Of a stretch of DNA of 64,000 nucleotides, positions 42,560 through 53,078 are shown in pieces. The stretch lies in the NCBI GenBank assembly GCA_016234655.1, contig JACRAU010000020.1, forward strand, positions 1-64,000, read 5' to 3'. The stretch comes from Betaproteobacteria bacterium (lineage in GTDB: Bacteria > Pseudomonadota > Gammaproteobacteria > Burkholderiales > Thiobacillaceae). Within the stretch, counting starts at the first letter, position 1. Every line of letters begins with the position of its first letter. Below the pieces are notes generated by a model, which made no database searches, had not been told where the DNA came from, and was given only the letters and a program-made list of their open reading frames with translations. Position numbers and translations under genes: made by a program.

Positions 42560-43081
42560 TCAGAGGCTAAGGACGAATTGCTCGTAGCTCACCTGCTTTT
42601 CCTCGAGCAGGCGAGTGAGAATCTTGGACGAGGCGGCGATGGCGTTTTGCGGACCGGCCTGCCGCTCGGCGTCGAGCATCTGTCTGTAGAGTTCGCCGAC
42701 GGCCCTGACCGCTTCCGGCTTGGGTTTGCGCCGCACCGACAGGTAGCCGATGGCATTGCCCGCTTCGTCGTAGGACGGCGTGACGTTGGCGAAGACCCAA
42801 TAGAAGCTGCCATCCTTGGCCATGTTCTTCACATAGGCGAAGCACTCTTGGCCGCCCTGGATGGTGTCCCACAGCAGCTTGAACACGGCACGCGGCATGT
42901 CCGGGTGGCGGACGATGTTGTGCTGGGCGCCAAGCAGTTCCTTTTCCGAATAACCGGAGAATTCGATGAAGATGCGGTTGCCGTAGGTGATGCGGCCCTT
43001 GAGGTCGGTCTTGGAGACGATGAAATCGTTCTCACGCATGACCTTTTCGGTCGAGGTCGGTTGGATGGCGGTGTTTTTCAT
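42560..43081 (-). CDS. PAS-domain protein (Aer-like sensor module, stand-alone)
   Basis: [59 protein letters not shown] Aer-PAS pattern. Alternative TTG start at 43123. Confidence 0.85.
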   Translation of the reverse strand: MKNTAIQPTSTEKVMRENDFIVSKTDLKGRITYGNRIFIEFSGYSEKELLGAQHNIVRHPDMPRAVFKLLWDTIQGGQECFAYVKNMAKDGSFYWVFANVTPSYDEAGNAIGYLSVRRKPKPEAVRAVGELYRQMLDAERQAGPQNAIAASSKILTRLLEEKQVSYEQFVLSL

Positions 43082-43192
43082 CGAAAGCGCACTGTTAATT
43101 GGTGGCTGCGTGGATGTCAACAATATTAGGACATTAATAACTTAAATGTTAAGGCGATCCATGACCTATTCAAGCCCTAACGGCGAAAAAAG

Positions 43193-44194
43193 CTAGCTCA
43201 GCGCGATGCCGAGGTAGAGGGCGTAGAGGCCGCCGTTCACGGCCAGATGCCAAATGCGCAGTTGTCCGCGCATCAGCATGAAGCGCAGCCACAAGGCGGC
43301 GACGAGCGTGATGACCACGCCGGCCAGCACCTCTTTTTGCGGCGCCCAGGGCGTGAGCAAGATGCCGATGGCGGGCAGTAGGGTGCCCTGGAACACCATG
43401 GCGCCGGTGATGTTGCCGAAGGCCAGGGTGTCCTTGTGCTTGCGAATCCACAGGATGGAATTCACCTTCTCCGGCAATTCGGTCGCGATCGGCACGATCA
43501 TCAAACTGAGCAGCAGGGCGGAGATGCCGAGCAGGGGCGCCGCCTGTTCGACGCCGTGGATGAAGCCCTTGGCGCCGCCGACCAGCAAGACGAGGCCGAG
43601 GCCGAGTTGCAAGAGGATCACCTGCATGTTGTTGGGCAGGCCGAGCCGGTTGAGCAGCATGGGTTCTTCCGCCTCGGTGGCGTGGCCATCCTTGACCAGC
43701 GAGGCCGAGGCCCGGATGGTCAGCATGAGGTAGAAGAAATAGACCGAAACCATCACAAAGGCGATCACGGCGCGGATGCCGCCGGTCTCGTGCGGCACGA
43801 ACAGGGCGACGCAAGACAGCGCGAAGGCGGCGAGGAAGAAATTCAAATCGCGGGTCAGGCCGGTGCGTTCCGGCGTGAAATGGCCTTGGCTGCCGCGATG
43901 CTTCCACACGGCCAAGGCCATCAGGCACAGGGACAGGGTGGACAGCATCAGCGGCGCGCCGAGGATGGCACCGACGCCGATCTCCTCGTTGATCTGCTGG
44001 TTCTGCGTGCCGCCGAAGATGGCCAGTAGCGGCACCAGAGTCTCGGGCATCGCGGTGCCGACGGCGGCGAAGATCGAACCGGTCACGCCTTCCGATATCT
44101 TCAGGCGCTCGCCCAGGTGCTCCAAGGCATTTACGAAAACCTCGGCGGCGACGAGAATGACCACCAGGAAAAACAGGAGTTCGAGCAACAGCAT
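43193..44194 (-). CDS. Sodium/calcium exchanger (CaCA)-family membrane protein
   Basis: Multi-TM, GSIFAAVGTAMPETLVPLLAI and a second PIATELPEKVNSILW alpha-repeat. Confidence 0.82.
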   Translation of the reverse strand: MLLLELLFFLVVILVAAEVFVNALEHLGERLKISEGVTGSIFAAVGTAMPETLVPLLAIFGGTQNQQINEEIGVGAILGAPLMLSTLSLCLMALAVWKHRGSQGHFTPERTGLTRDLNFFLAAFALSCVALFVPHETGGIRAVIAFVMVSVYFFYLMLTIRASASLVKDGHATEAEEPMLLNRLGLPNNMQVILLQLGLGLVLLVGGAKGFIHGVEQAAPLLGISALLLSLMIVPIATELPEKVNSILWIRKHKDTLAFGNITGAMVFQGTLLPAIGILLTPWAPQKEVLAGVVITLVAALWLRFMLMRGQLRIWHLAVNGGLYALYLGIALS

Positions 44195-44266
44195 GGCGGG
44201 GTCCCTTATCGCGAATGCCGCATTCTACCAGTGGACGGCCGATGCATCGGGCCGGCGAGGCAGGGC

Positions 44267-44818
44267 ATGGCCCGGCTAGGAAGCGTCGATGCCGAAGGCT
44301 GGCTGGCCGGCGCAAGGCGCATCGTTTCGCCCAATTGCGATGCGCGGCCGGCGGCCGAGGTGCCGACGCTGCTGGTGATCCACAACATCAGCCTGCCGCC
44401 GGGCGAATTCGGCGGGCCGGGCGTGATCGAGCTGTTCACCAATCGCCTCGACCCGGCGCGGCATCCTTATTACGCGGCGATCCAGGGCCTCGAGGTCTCG
44501 GCCCATTTCTTTATTCGCCGCGATGGCGAGCCGATCCAGTTCGTGCCTTGCGGCAAGCGGGCCTGGCATGCCGGCGCGTCATGCTGGCAGGGGCGCGAGC
44601 GCTGCAACGATTTTTCGATCGGGGTGGAGCTGGAAGGCACCGATGACTTGCCGTTCACCGACGCGCAGTACGCCACCCTGGCGGAATTGGCGCGGGCCTT
44701 GCGCGCGGCCTATCCGGGCTTGATGGACGTTGCCGGCCATTCGGACATCGCGCCGGGGCGCAAGACCGACCCGGGGCCGCATTTCGATTGGGACGGATTC
44801 AGGCTGGCGTTGGGCTAG
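44267..44818 (+). CDS. ampD: N-acetylmuramyl-L-alanine amidase AmpD
   Basis: LLVIHNISLPPGEFGG...HFFIRRDGEPIQFVPCGKRAWHAG...GVELEGTDD...GHSDIAPGRKTDPGPHFDW. Confidence 0.94.
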   Translation: MARLGSVDAEGWLAGARRIVSPNCDARPAAEVPTLLVIHNISLPPGEFGGPGVIELFTNRLDPARHPYYAAIQGLEVSAHFFIRRDGEPIQFVPCGKRAWHAGASCWQGRERCNDFSIGVELEGTDDLPFTDAQYATLAELARALRAAYPGLMDVAGHSDIAPGRKTDPGPHFDWDGFRLALG

Positions 44819-44837
44819 GGCCGCCCGCCCTGGCTGC

Positions 44838-45644
44838 TCAAGCCTTGATGTCGATGAATGCCCCAAGCGTCGGATCGGGGCCACCCGCTGCGCCGCAGCC
44901 GGCCGGCGCGGTGCTTGCCGGATATTGCCCCTGCAAATGCCTGAGCCGGTTTTTTAGCAGGGCGGCGACGGTTTTCAGCAGCTGCCTCAGTTCTTCCAGC
45001 TTTCTCCTGAATTCGTTCTCGTCGTCGATTTTCCCTGCGCGCTGCGGCTGGGGCTCGGGGTCCGCGACGGGCACGGGGGCAGCCTCGGCCGTGGCGCTCT
45101 CGCCCGATGCCTTCGGGTCTTGCCCGGCGCGCTCTGCCTGCGCATTGGCTGCATCGGCGCCGGGGTTCGCGCCGGCCGTGCTTGGCAAGGGTGGCGCTGT
45201 TTCGCCGCCGGCGCTTGCGCCGAGGTTTTCCGCATGGGCCACCGCAGTGTTCGGCTCGCCGGTCGTGCTGTCGGCGGCAAGTTGGCGCAATTCGGCGGCG
45301 AGGCGTTTGAGTTCGGCCAGCGCGGCCTTCGCCGCGCGGGCGTCCATCAGGGGGATTTGCTTGAGCAGCATTTCGAGGCGCTGTTTTATCCGCCCGGCCT
45401 TTTCGCCCCGATTCTCCCGTTTGAGCTCGGCTGGGCTGCGCACCAGCTGGCGCAACTGCTTTTCGCTTTCGCTAAGGTCGTCGAGGCGTTTCTTTTGCGC
45501 TTCGTCCAGCTTGAACTGGTCGGCGGCATCGGCCAAGCTGAGCTTGCCCCTGTCCGCCGCCCGAGGGGCGGGACCATTTCGGGGCGCGAAATGAAAAACC
45601 GCCGCCAGATAAGCGCCAGAAACGACCTTCATAAATCCTCCCAT
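44838..45644 (-). CDS. Hypothetical coiled-coil/low-complexity protein
   Basis: Charged heptad-rich N-half (ESEKQLRQLVRSPAELKRENRGEKAGRIKQRLEMLLKQI), Ala/Pro-rich middle. Confidence 0.55.
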   Translation of the reverse strand: MGGFMKVVSGAYLAAVFHFAPRNGPAPRAADRGKLSLADAADQFKLDEAQKKRLDDLSESEKQLRQLVRSPAELKRENRGEKAGRIKQRLEMLLKQIPLMDARAAKAALAELKRLAAELRQLAADSTTGEPNTAVAHAENLGASAGGETAPPLPSTAGANPGADAANAQAERAGQDPKASGESATAEAAPVPVADPEPQPQRAGKIDDENEFRRKLEELRQLLKTVAALLKNRLRHLQGQYPASTAPAGCGAAGGPDPTLGAFIDIKA

Positions 45645-45715
45645 GCCTTCTTATAAGTTTGTTCTCGGCATGGTTCGGGAAAAGCTGAGCAGCCGGCCGG
45701 GTGCCGGCGTGGGGT

Positions 45716-46096
45716 TCAGGCCGCTTGCGCGGGGATGTCGCTGCCGATGCGCTGGATGCGGTTGTCGGCGTCCACGTACACCAGCTTTGGCTGGTAGCGG
45801 GTCAGTTCGATCTCGTTGTATACGGCATAGGTGGCGATGATCAGCACGTCGCCGACGGCGGCCTTGTGCGCCGCCGCGCCGTTCACCGAGATCATGCCGC
45901 TGCCGCGCTCGCCGCGAATAGCATAGGTGGTGAAGCGCTCGCCGTTGCTGACGTTGTAGACCTGGATTTGCTCGTATTCGCGGATATCCGCCGCATCGAG
46001 CAGGTTTTCGTCGATGGCGCAGGAACCTTCGTATTCCAGTTCCACGGCGGTCGTGCGCACGCGGTGCAGCTTGGATTTGAGCAGGGTCCGTTGCAT
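45716..46096 (-). CDS. panD: Aspartate 1-decarboxylase
   Basis: [33 protein letters not shown] (G-S cleavage site). Confidence 0.96.
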   Translation of the reverse strand: MQRTLLKSKLHRVRTTAVELEYEGSCAIDENLLDAADIREYEQIQVYNVSNGERFTTYAIRGERGSGMISVNGAAAHKAAVGDVLIIATYAVYNEIELTRYQPKLVYVDADNRIQRIGSDIPAQAA

Positions 46097-46129
46097 TGGC
46101 GGCAGGCTAATCCGTTGAAAGGGCAGTGA

Positions 46130-46960
46130 TTATACCCTATTCGACACGGCCTCGATGTTGTCGATCAGGCGGGTGGCGCCCAGCCGGGCGGCGGCCAGCA
46201 CGACCAGGTTAGTTTCCTCGCCCTGCGGGGGCAATAGCGTGGCCCGGCTGCGCACCGCGACGTAGTCCACGGCCCAACCATGGACTTGCAAAGTGGCGGT
46301 GGCCTGGGCCTCGATCTGGGCAAAATCGGTGCTACCCAGTTGCGCGGCGGCGGCCCGCAAGACGGCATGGAGACGCGGCGCCTCGGCCCGTTCGGCGGGC
46401 GACAGATAAGCGTTGCGCGAGGACAGGGCCAGTCCGTCCTCGGCCCGCACCGTCTCGCCTTCGACGATCTGGATCGGCAGGTTGAACTGGCGCGCCAGGC
46501 CCTTGAGGATGAACAGTTGCTGGTAGTCCTTCTTGCCGAACACGGCATATCTGGGCTGCACGATGTTGAACAGCTTCAGCACCACGGTGGCGACGCCTTG
46601 GAAGTGGCCGGGCCGCTGCGCGCCGCATAGCTCGCCGGCCAGGGGCGGCAGGACTTGGAAGGTCTGCGGCTCCGGGTACATTTCGGCGGCGCTAGGCGCG
46701 AACACGATGTCGGTGCCGACGGCCGCGAGTTGCGCGCAATCGGCGTCGAGCGTGCGCGGGTAGTGTTCGAAATCCTCGCTGGCGCCGAATTGCAGCGGGT
46801 TGACGAAGATGCTGGCCACCACCGGGCGGCCGGCCTGCTTCGCCTGTTCGGCCAGGGCGATATGGCCGGCATGCAGGTTGCCCATGGTCGGCACGAAGGC
46901 GGTTTCGGTCTCGCCGCGCAGTGCCGCGCGCAGCTCGGCCACGCTATGGATGAGGCGCAT
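46130..46960 (-). CDS. panC: Pantothenate synthetase
   Basis: FVPTMGNLHAGHIAL; FGKKDYQQLFILKGL; SSRNAYLSP. Confidence 0.96.
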   Translation of the reverse strand: MRLIHSVAELRAALRGETETAFVPTMGNLHAGHIALAEQAKQAGRPVVASIFVNPLQFGASEDFEHYPRTLDADCAQLAAVGTDIVFAPSAAEMYPEPQTFQVLPPLAGELCGAQRPGHFQGVATVVLKLFNIVQPRYAVFGKKDYQQLFILKGLARQFNLPIQIVEGETVRAEDGLALSSRNAYLSPAERAEAPRLHAVLRAAAAQLGSTDFAQIEAQATATLQVHGWAVDYVAVRSRATLLPPQGEETNLVVLAAARLGATRLIDNIEAVSNRV

Positions 46961-47730
46961 CAGGCGACGGGGAATTCGCCGGCCTTCACCGCCTCGACAT
47001 AGGCGCGCACGGCGGCCTCGATGCCGGCGGCGCCGAGCATGAAGTTCTTGGCGAAGCTGGGCGGCTGTTCGGTGAGACCGAGGATGTCGTGCAGAACCAG
47101 AACCTGTGCCGAACAATCCGGCCCGGCGCCGATGCCGATGGTGGGGATGCTCAGCTGCTCGCTCGCCTTGCGCGCCAGCGCGGCGGGGATGGCCTCGAGC
47201 AGTAGCATCTGCGCGCCGGCGGCCTGCAAGGCGAGGGCGTCGTCGAGCAATTGCCGTGCGCCGGCCTCGTCCTTGGCCTGCATCCGATAGCCGCTGGCGT
47301 TGACCGATTGCGGCAGCAGGCCGAGATGGGCGCAGACCGGCACGCCGCGCGCGACCAGAAAGGCGACGGTATCGCACATCACCGCGCCGCCTTCGAGCTT
47401 GACCATATTGGCTCCGGCGCTCAGCAAGCGGACGGCGCTGGCGAAGGCCTGTTGCGGGCTCTCCTGATAGCTGCCGAAGGGCAGGTCGGCCATGATGAAG
47501 GCCTTATCCGCGCCGCGGGCGACGGCCTCGGTGTGGTAGACCATTTGATCGAGGGAAACGGCCAGGGTGGTGTCGTGGCCCTGCACGGTCATGCCGAGCG
47601 AGTCGCCGACCAAGAGGATGTCGACGCCGGCGCGCGCGAGGATGCGCGCGAAGCTCGCGTCGTAGCAGGTCAATACCGCGAGTTTTTCGCCTTGGGCCGT
47701 TTTTGCCAGCAACTGAGGTAGAAACATCAT
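46960..47730 (-). CDS. panB: 3-methyl-2-oxobutanoate hydroxymethyltransferase
   Basis: LTCYDASFARILARAGVDILLVGDSLGMTVQGHDTTL. Confidence 0.96.
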   Translation of the reverse strand: MMFLPQLLAKTAQGEKLAVLTCYDASFARILARAGVDILLVGDSLGMTVQGHDTTLAVSLDQMVYHTEAVARGADKAFIMADLPFGSYQESPQQAFASAVRLLSAGANMVKLEGGAVMCDTVAFLVARGVPVCAHLGLLPQSVNASGYRMQAKDEAGARQLLDDALALQAAGAQMLLLEAIPAALARKASEQLSIPTIGIGAGPDCSAQVLVLHDILGLTEQPPSFAKNFMLGAAGIEAAVRAYVEAVKAGEFPVA

Positions 47731-48368
47731 GCCCCCCGGTTGAAGAATTCCCGCGTGCCGCGCATCTCGCCGATCCGTTGGAACAGCAATTCGAAGTCCT
47801 CGTCGCTGTCGGCGAAGTTGAGCCGTTCGCTGTTGACGATGAGCAGCGGCGCCGCGTCGTAATGATAAAAGAATTCGGTATAGAGCCGGGCCAGTTCGGC
47901 CAGATAGCCCTCGTTCATGCCCTGCTCGTATTGTATGCCGCGCCGGCGCACGCGCTGGCTCAGCGTGGCGGGCGAGGCCTGGAGGTAGATCACCAGGTCG
48001 GGGCTGGGGGCTTGCGGCCGCAGGTCGGCGTAGAGCTTTTGATATAGCCGGAACTCGGCGTCGTCCAGATTGAGCCGGGCGAACAGCATGTCCTTGTCGA
48101 TCAAGTAGTCGGCCACCTTCGGCCCGGCGAACAGATCGTCCTGCGAGACATGGCGAATCTGCTCCGCGCGCGACAGCAGGAAGAATAACTGCGCGGCCAG
48201 GGCATAGCGCCGCTTGTCTTCGTAGAAGCGGGCGAGGAAGGGATTGTCCTCGGCCTGCTCCAGGATCAGCTCGGCTTGCAGGCGTTGGCCCAGGCGGCGG
48301 GCCAGGCTGGTCTTGCCCGCGCCGATGGGGCCTTCGACGACGACATAGCGCGGGGCTTTCAAGGGCAT
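47727..48368 (-). CDS. Deoxynucleoside kinase-family protein
   Basis: YVVVEGPIGAGKTSLARRLG P-loop; PDLVIYLQASPATLSQRVRRRG. Confidence 0.88.
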   Translation of the reverse strand: MPLKAPRYVVVEGPIGAGKTSLARRLGQRLQAELILEQAEDNPFLARFYEDKRRYALAAQLFFLLSRAEQIRHVSQDDLFAGPKVADYLIDKDMLFARLNLDDAEFRLYQKLYADLRPQAPSPDLVIYLQASPATLSQRVRRRGIQYEQGMNEGYLAELARLYTEFFYHYDAAPLLIVNSERLNFADSDEDFELLFQRIGEMRGTREFFNRGA

Positions 48369-48877
48369 GCGGACAGGATGGCGTGGGCCGGCGCCAGCTT
48401 GCGCAGGTCGCTGGTATCGGTGTTGTGCAGGGCCGCGGCGGCGGGGCCGACGCCGGGGATGAGGCAATCGGGCGCGATCTCGACCAGCGGCGCCAGCACG
48501 AAGGCGCGTTCGTGCATGCGCGGATGCGGCAGGGTCAGCCCCGGCTCGTGCATGACCAGGCCGTCGTATAACAGCAGGTCGAGGTCCAACGTGCGCGGCG
48601 CGTTGCGGAACTCGCGCCGGCGGCCGTGGCGCTGCTCGATCGCCAGCAGTTCGTCGAGCAGTTGTCGCGGCGACAGCGCGGTTTCGATCAGCGTGACGGC
48701 GTTGATGAAATCGGGCTGCTCGGTATAGCCCACCGGCTTGGTCAGATACAGCGCGGAACGTGCGACCAGCCGCGTCTGCGCCAGCCGCGCCAGTTCCGGA
48801 AAGGCGCGCTCGACCTGATCGGCCGGGTCGTCGAGGTTGGCGCCGAGGGCGACGAAGGCCTGCACCGGCTTAAGCAA
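48359..48877 (-). CDS. folK: HPPK, 2-amino-4-hydroxy-6-hydroxymethyldihydropteridine diphosphokinase
   Basis: FVALGANLDDP...FINAVTLIET...RTLDLDLLLYD...LPHPRMHERAFVL. Start codon (TTG) uncertain. Confidence 0.9.
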   Translation of the reverse strand: MLKPVQAFVALGANLDDPADQVERAFPELARLAQTRLVARSALYLTKPVGYTEQPDFINAVTLIETALSPRQLLDELLAIEQRHGRRREFRNAPRTLDLDLLLYDGLVMHEPGLTLPHPRMHERAFVLAPLVEIAPDCLIPGVGPAAAALHNTDTSDLRKLAPAHAILSACP

Positions 48878-50219
48878 GATTCGGCGTCCCTTCGTCGGCC
48901 CGCTTCTTCGGGCCGCGCCGGCGACGGCGCTTGGCCTCGCCGGTCTTGGCCGGTTGCAGCATCGCGGCGCGTTCGGCTTCATTGGCATCCTGGAAGCGGG
49001 TCCACCAGTCGGCCAGCTCTTGCGGCGCATCGCCGCCCTTGGAGCGGATCAGCAGGAAGTCGTAGCCGGCGCGGAAACGCGGATGCGTGAGCAGACGGTA
49101 AGGCCGCGCGCCGCTACGCTGCTCGAAGCGCGGTTGCAGCGACCATATCTCCTTGATCGTGCCGTCGAAGCGGCGGGGGAAGGCGAGGGTGTCGCGCTGC
49201 TGTTCCAGCGCCTGGTCCATGGCGGCGAACAAGGCGGCCTGGGCCGGCTCGCCCCGGTCTTGCAGCTTGTGCCAGGCGGCGTTCATGTCGAACCAGAGCA
49301 GGCAGGCGATCAGGAAGGCGGGCGAGGCGGATTGCTCGTTGCGCACGCGCTCGTCGGTATCGTGCAGAGCGGCATGCAGGAAGGCCTTGCGCGCCGGGTC
49401 GTCGAGCAGCGCGTCGAGCATCGGGAAGATGCCGTGATGCAGGCCCTCGGCGCGCAATTGGTGGATGCCGCGCTCGGCGTGGCCGGACAGCAAGAGCTTG
49501 ATCATCTCGTCGAACAGGCGCGCGGCCGGGATGCGTTCGAGCAGCGGCGCCAGCTTGGCGATGGGCGCGCGCGTGGCCGGGTCGATACGGAATTCGAGCT
49601 TGGCGGCGAAGCGGGCCGCGCGCAGCATGCGCACCGGGTCTTCGCGGTAGCGCGCCTCGGGGTCGCCGATCATGCGCAGCACGCGTTTCTTGGCGTCGGC
49701 CACGCCGCCGTGGCTATCCCAGATTTCCTCGTTTTCCGGGTCGTAGTACAGGGCGTTGACCGTGAAGTCGCGCCGGGCGGCGTCCTCGGTCTGGCTGCCG
49801 AACACGTTGTCGCGCAGGATCAGGCCGTCCTCGGCCGTCACCCGGTCCTCGTCCGCCTCGGGTTCGCCTTGGCTGGCGCGGAAGGTGGTGACCTCGATGG
49901 TGTCGGCGCCGCAGTAGACATGCACGATCTGGAAGCGGCGGCCGATGATGCGCGAACGGCGGAAGCACTGGCGCACTTCTTCCGGCGTCGCATCGGTGGC
50001 GATGTCGAAGTCCTTGGGCTCGCGCTCGATCAAGAGGTCGCGCACGGCGCCGCCGACGACGAAGGCGGCATAGCCGTGGTCATTGAGCGTGCGAGTGACC
50101 TTGAGCGCGCAAGGATGGATATGTTCGCGCCGGATGCCGTGGCGGGCAAGGGGCAGGATGGTCGGTTTGCCGCCGCCGGAACTGCCGCCGAAGACTTTAC
50201 TGATCAGGCGGCGAATCAT
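48870..50219 (-). CDS. pcnB: Poly(A) polymerase I
   Basis: AFVVGGAVRDLLIEREPKDFDIATDATPEEVR; RDFTVNALYYDP; RRRRGPKKR tail. Confidence 0.92.
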   Translation of the reverse strand: MIRRLISKVFGGSSGGGKPTILPLARHGIRREHIHPCALKVTRTLNDHGYAAFVVGGAVRDLLIEREPKDFDIATDATPEEVRQCFRRSRIIGRRFQIVHVYCGADTIEVTTFRASQGEPEADEDRVTAEDGLILRDNVFGSQTEDAARRDFTVNALYYDPENEEIWDSHGGVADAKKRVLRMIGDPEARYREDPVRMLRAARFAAKLEFRIDPATRAPIAKLAPLLERIPAARLFDEMIKLLLSGHAERGIHQLRAEGLHHGIFPMLDALLDDPARKAFLHAALHDTDERVRNEQSASPAFLIACLLWFDMNAAWHKLQDRGEPAQAALFAAMDQALEQQRDTLAFPRRFDGTIKEIWSLQPRFEQRSGARPYRLLTHPRFRAGYDFLLIRSKGGDAPQELADWWTRFQDANEAERAAMLQPAKTGEAKRRRRRGPKKRADEGTPNLA

Positions 50220-50384
50220 GGATGAGCGATGCCGGCCGGGCCGGGGTTGTCGAGGAATAGGCGCATGCTGCTGCCACGTTGGCTTGGAATCGCGCATTAT
50301 ACACGCGGCCGAATGTCGCACGGCTTGCCCTGGCGGTGGCTGGGCCAGTACAGTAGCGCCATTCGCCACAACGAGGAATTGCCA

Positions 50385-50990
50385 GTGTTAGCCCTAATCG
50401 AAGCCGCCGGCTGGCCGATCTGGCCATTGATTTTCGCGTCGATCATCGCCTTGGCCATCATCTTCGAGCGCTTCTATAGCCTGCGCCAGAATCAAATCGT
50501 GCCGCCGCGCCTGCTCGATCAGACCTTGGAAACCTTGCGCCGGCAAGGGGTGACGTCGGAGGTGCTGCGCATCCTGGCCGAGAGCTCGCCCTTGGGCCGC
50601 ATCTTCGCCGCCGGGCTGAAGAACCTGAACAGCAGCCGCGAGGTGATGAAGGAGTCGCTGGAGGAGGCGGGTCGCGCGGTGGCGCATCACCTCGAACGCT
50701 ACTTGACCACGCTCGGCACCATCGCCGCGGTCGCGCCCCTGCTCGGCTTGCTCGGCACCGTGGTCGGCATGGTCGAGATATTCGGTTCGCAGTCGCCCAC
50801 CGGCAGCAATCCGGCGGTCTTGGCGCACGGCATCTCGGTGGCGCTCTACAATACGGCCTTCGGCCTGATCGTCGCCATTCCCAGTCTGATCTTCCATCGC
50901 TTCTTTCGCGGCAAGGTCGAGGCGCTCTTGGTCGAAATGGAGCAGGAAGCGATCAAGCTGGTCGAGATCGTGCACGGCGAGCGCAAATGA
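50385..50990 (+). CDS. exbB: ExbB/TolQ/MotA-family proton channel protein
   Basis: LTTLGTIAAVAPLLGLLGTVVGMVEIF; followed by exbD. Start (GTG) uncertain. Confidence 0.87.
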   Translation: MLALIEAAGWPIWPLIFASIIALAIIFERFYSLRQNQIVPPRLLDQTLETLRRQGVTSEVLRILAESSPLGRIFAAGLKNLNSSREVMKESLEEAGRAVAHHLERYLTTLGTIAAVAPLLGLLGTVVGMVEIFGSQSPTGSNPAVLAHGISVALYNTAFGLIVAIPSLIFHRFFRGKVEALLVEMEQEAIKLVEIVHGERK

Positions 50991-51409
50991 ATTTTCAACG
51001 CGGGCACCACCGGGAGAACCCCGAGATCAACCTGATCCCCTTGATCGATGTGTTGCTGGTCATCCTGATCTTCTTGATGGTGACCACGACCTACGCCCGC
51101 TTTTCCGAGTTGCAGATCAATCTGCCGCAAGCCGAGGGCGAGACCGCCAAGGAGCAACCGGCGAAGATCGAGGTCGATATCGATACGGCGGGCAACTATA
51201 CGGTCAATAACGTCAAGCTTTCCGCCGCTGGCGTCGAGCAATTGGCCGAGGCCCTGACCCGTGCCGCGAATGGCGCCAAGGAACCGGTCGTGGTGATCAG
51301 CGCCGACGGCGGGGCCAGCCATCAATCGGTGATCCGCGTGATGGATGCCGCCCGGCGCGTGGGGTATGGCCGGGTCACCTTCGTCACCCAAGTCTCGGCC
51401 AACGAGTAG
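50987..51409 (+). CDS. exbD: ExbD/TolR-family protein
   Basis: PEINLIPLIDVLLVILIFLMVTTTYA. Confidence 0.92.
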   Translation: MNFQRGHHRENPEINLIPLIDVLLVILIFLMVTTTYARFSELQINLPQAEGETAKEQPAKIEVDIDTAGNYTVNNVKLSAAGVEQLAEALTRAANGAKEPVVVISADGGASHQSVIRVMDAARRVGYGRVTFVTQVSANE

Positions 51410-51410
51410 T

Positions 51411-52406
51411 ATGGAGCGGCTGGCGCGCTGCTGGTATCGCGCTTGTCCCTGGCGGTTTCTGCTGGCCCCGCTTTCCCTGATTTTTCTTGCCTTGGTGACG
51501 CTGCGTCGTTGGGCCTATCGCTTGGGTTGGCTGCGCGTCACGCGTTTGCATGTGCCGGTCGTGGTCGTCGGCAACATCACGGCCGGTGGCACCGGCAAGA
51601 CGCCGTTGGTGATCTGGCTCGTCGAGCGCTTGCGCCAGGCGGGTTACCGCCCCGGCATCGTGAGCCGGGGTTACGGCGGCAGGGCGAAGGCCGCCGCGCC
51701 GGTGCGGCCGGATAGCGATCCCGCCGCCGTCGGCGACGAACCGGTATTGTTGGCGCAACGTTGCGCCTGCCCGGTGTGGGTGGGCCGGCGCCGGGCCGAA
51801 GCGGCGCAGCGCTTGTTGGCCTTCCATCCCGAGGTCGACGTGATCTTGTCGGACGATGGTTTGCAGCACCATGCCCTGGGCCGCGACCTTGAGCTGGTCG
51901 TGGTCGACGGCGAGCGCGGCTTCGGCAATGGTTGGCTGCTGCCGGCCGGCCCCTTGCGCGAGCCGCGCGCGCGTTTGCGCTCGGTAGACGCCGTCGTGGT
52001 CAACGGCGGGCAGAACCTGGCGCGGATGCCGGCGCCGCAATTCGGCATGGTCTTGGCCGCGAGGCGGTTTTGGAAGCTGGGGCAGCCCGAACAGGCGGTC
52101 GAGCCGGCGCGATTCGCCGGCCGTGCCGTGCAGGCCGTGGCCGGCATCGGCAACCCGGAGCGTTTCTTTCATACGCTACGACAGTTCGGTATCCGGGCCG
52201 AGCCGCATGCCCTATCGGATCACCACCGTTATCGTGCCGCGGACATTCCCGCCGGCACGGTCTTGATGACCGAGAAGGATGCCGTCAAATGCGCGAGGTT
52301 TGGTTTGCCCGATGCCTGGGCGCTGGCGGTTGACGCCGAGGTCGCAATGGGTCTAGAAAAAATGATTCTCGAAAGGATAAATCGACATGGACACAAAGCT
52401 CATTGA
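51411..52406 (+). CDS. lpxK: Tetraacyldisaccharide 4'-kinase
   Basis: [57 protein letters not shown]. Confidence 0.95.
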   Translation: MERLARCWYRACPWRFLLAPLSLIFLALVTLRRWAYRLGWLRVTRLHVPVVVVGNITAGGTGKTPLVIWLVERLRQAGYRPGIVSRGYGGRAKAAAPVRPDSDPAAVGDEPVLLAQRCACPVWVGRRRAEAAQRLLAFHPEVDVILSDDGLQHHALGRDLELVVVDGERGFGNGWLLPAGPLREPRARLRSVDAVVVNGGQNLARMPAPQFGMVLAARRFWKLGQPEQAVEPARFAGRAVQAVAGIGNPERFFHTLRQFGIRAEPHALSDHHRYRAADIPAGTVLMTEKDAVKCARFGLPDAWALAVDAEVAMGLEKMILERINRHGHKAH

Positions 52407-52569
52407 TTTGCTGGTCTGCCCCTTGTGCAAGGGTCCGCTGGTCTATCTGAAAGAGGCGCAGGAACTGGTCTGCAAGGCGGACCGTCTGGCCTTCCCGATT
52501 CGCGACGGCATCCCGGTCATGCTGGAAGACGAGGCCCGCCGCTTGGCCGAGACCGAAGAGATCGCTTGA
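52387..52569 (+). CDS. Trm112/YcaR-family protein
   Basis: [23 protein letters not shown]...[20 protein letters not shown]. Confidence 0.93.
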   Translation: MDTKLIDLLVCPLCKGPLVYLKEAQELVCKADRLAFPIRDGIPVMLEDEARRLAETEEIA

Positions 52570-52573
52570 TGCC

Positions 52574-53035
52574 ATGGCGCGTTTCGGCCTGCAACCGCTG
52601 CTAGAGCATTCGCAGCACCGCTTGGAGGCCGCCGAGCGGCTGTTGCGCATGCTCAGGCGCAAGCAGGACGAGGCGAAACAACAATTGGATCGGCTCTACC
52701 AGTTCCAGGGCGAGTATCAGGCGCGCCTGCGCCAGTCGACCGCCTCCGGCATGGGCATCCAGCAATTGCGCGAATACCAGAGCTTTCTGGTCAAGGTACA
52801 GGGCGCGATCGATCACCAGAGCCGCGAACTGCACCTCGCCGGTCAGCGCTGGGAGATGGCGCATAAGCAGTGGCTGGAGCAGCGCCAGAAGGTCAAGGCC
52901 TATGAAACCTTGGCCGAGCGCCATCGGACGGCGGAGACCCGCCGTGTGGAGCGGCACGAACAAAAACTCACCGATGAGCGCGCCAATGCCCGGCGGACAG
53001 AGCCGGCCGAGGAGGAGGACGGCGGGCTGGCATAA
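52574..53035 (+). CDS. fliJ: Flagellar export chaperone FliJ
   Basis: Coiled coil; LQPLLEHSQHRLEAAERLLRMLRRKQDEAKQQLDRLYQFQGEYQARL; upstream of fliK. Confidence 0.82.
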   Translation: MARFGLQPLLEHSQHRLEAAERLLRMLRRKQDEAKQQLDRLYQFQGEYQARLRQSTASGMGIQQLREYQSFLVKVQGAIDHQSRELHLAGQRWEMAHKQWLEQRQKVKAYETLAERHRTAETRRVERHEQKLTDERANARRTEPAEEEDGGLA

Positions 53036-53078
53036 GGCTTGCTTTATTTCTGCCATCGCAACCCAAGCGGATACAGTC

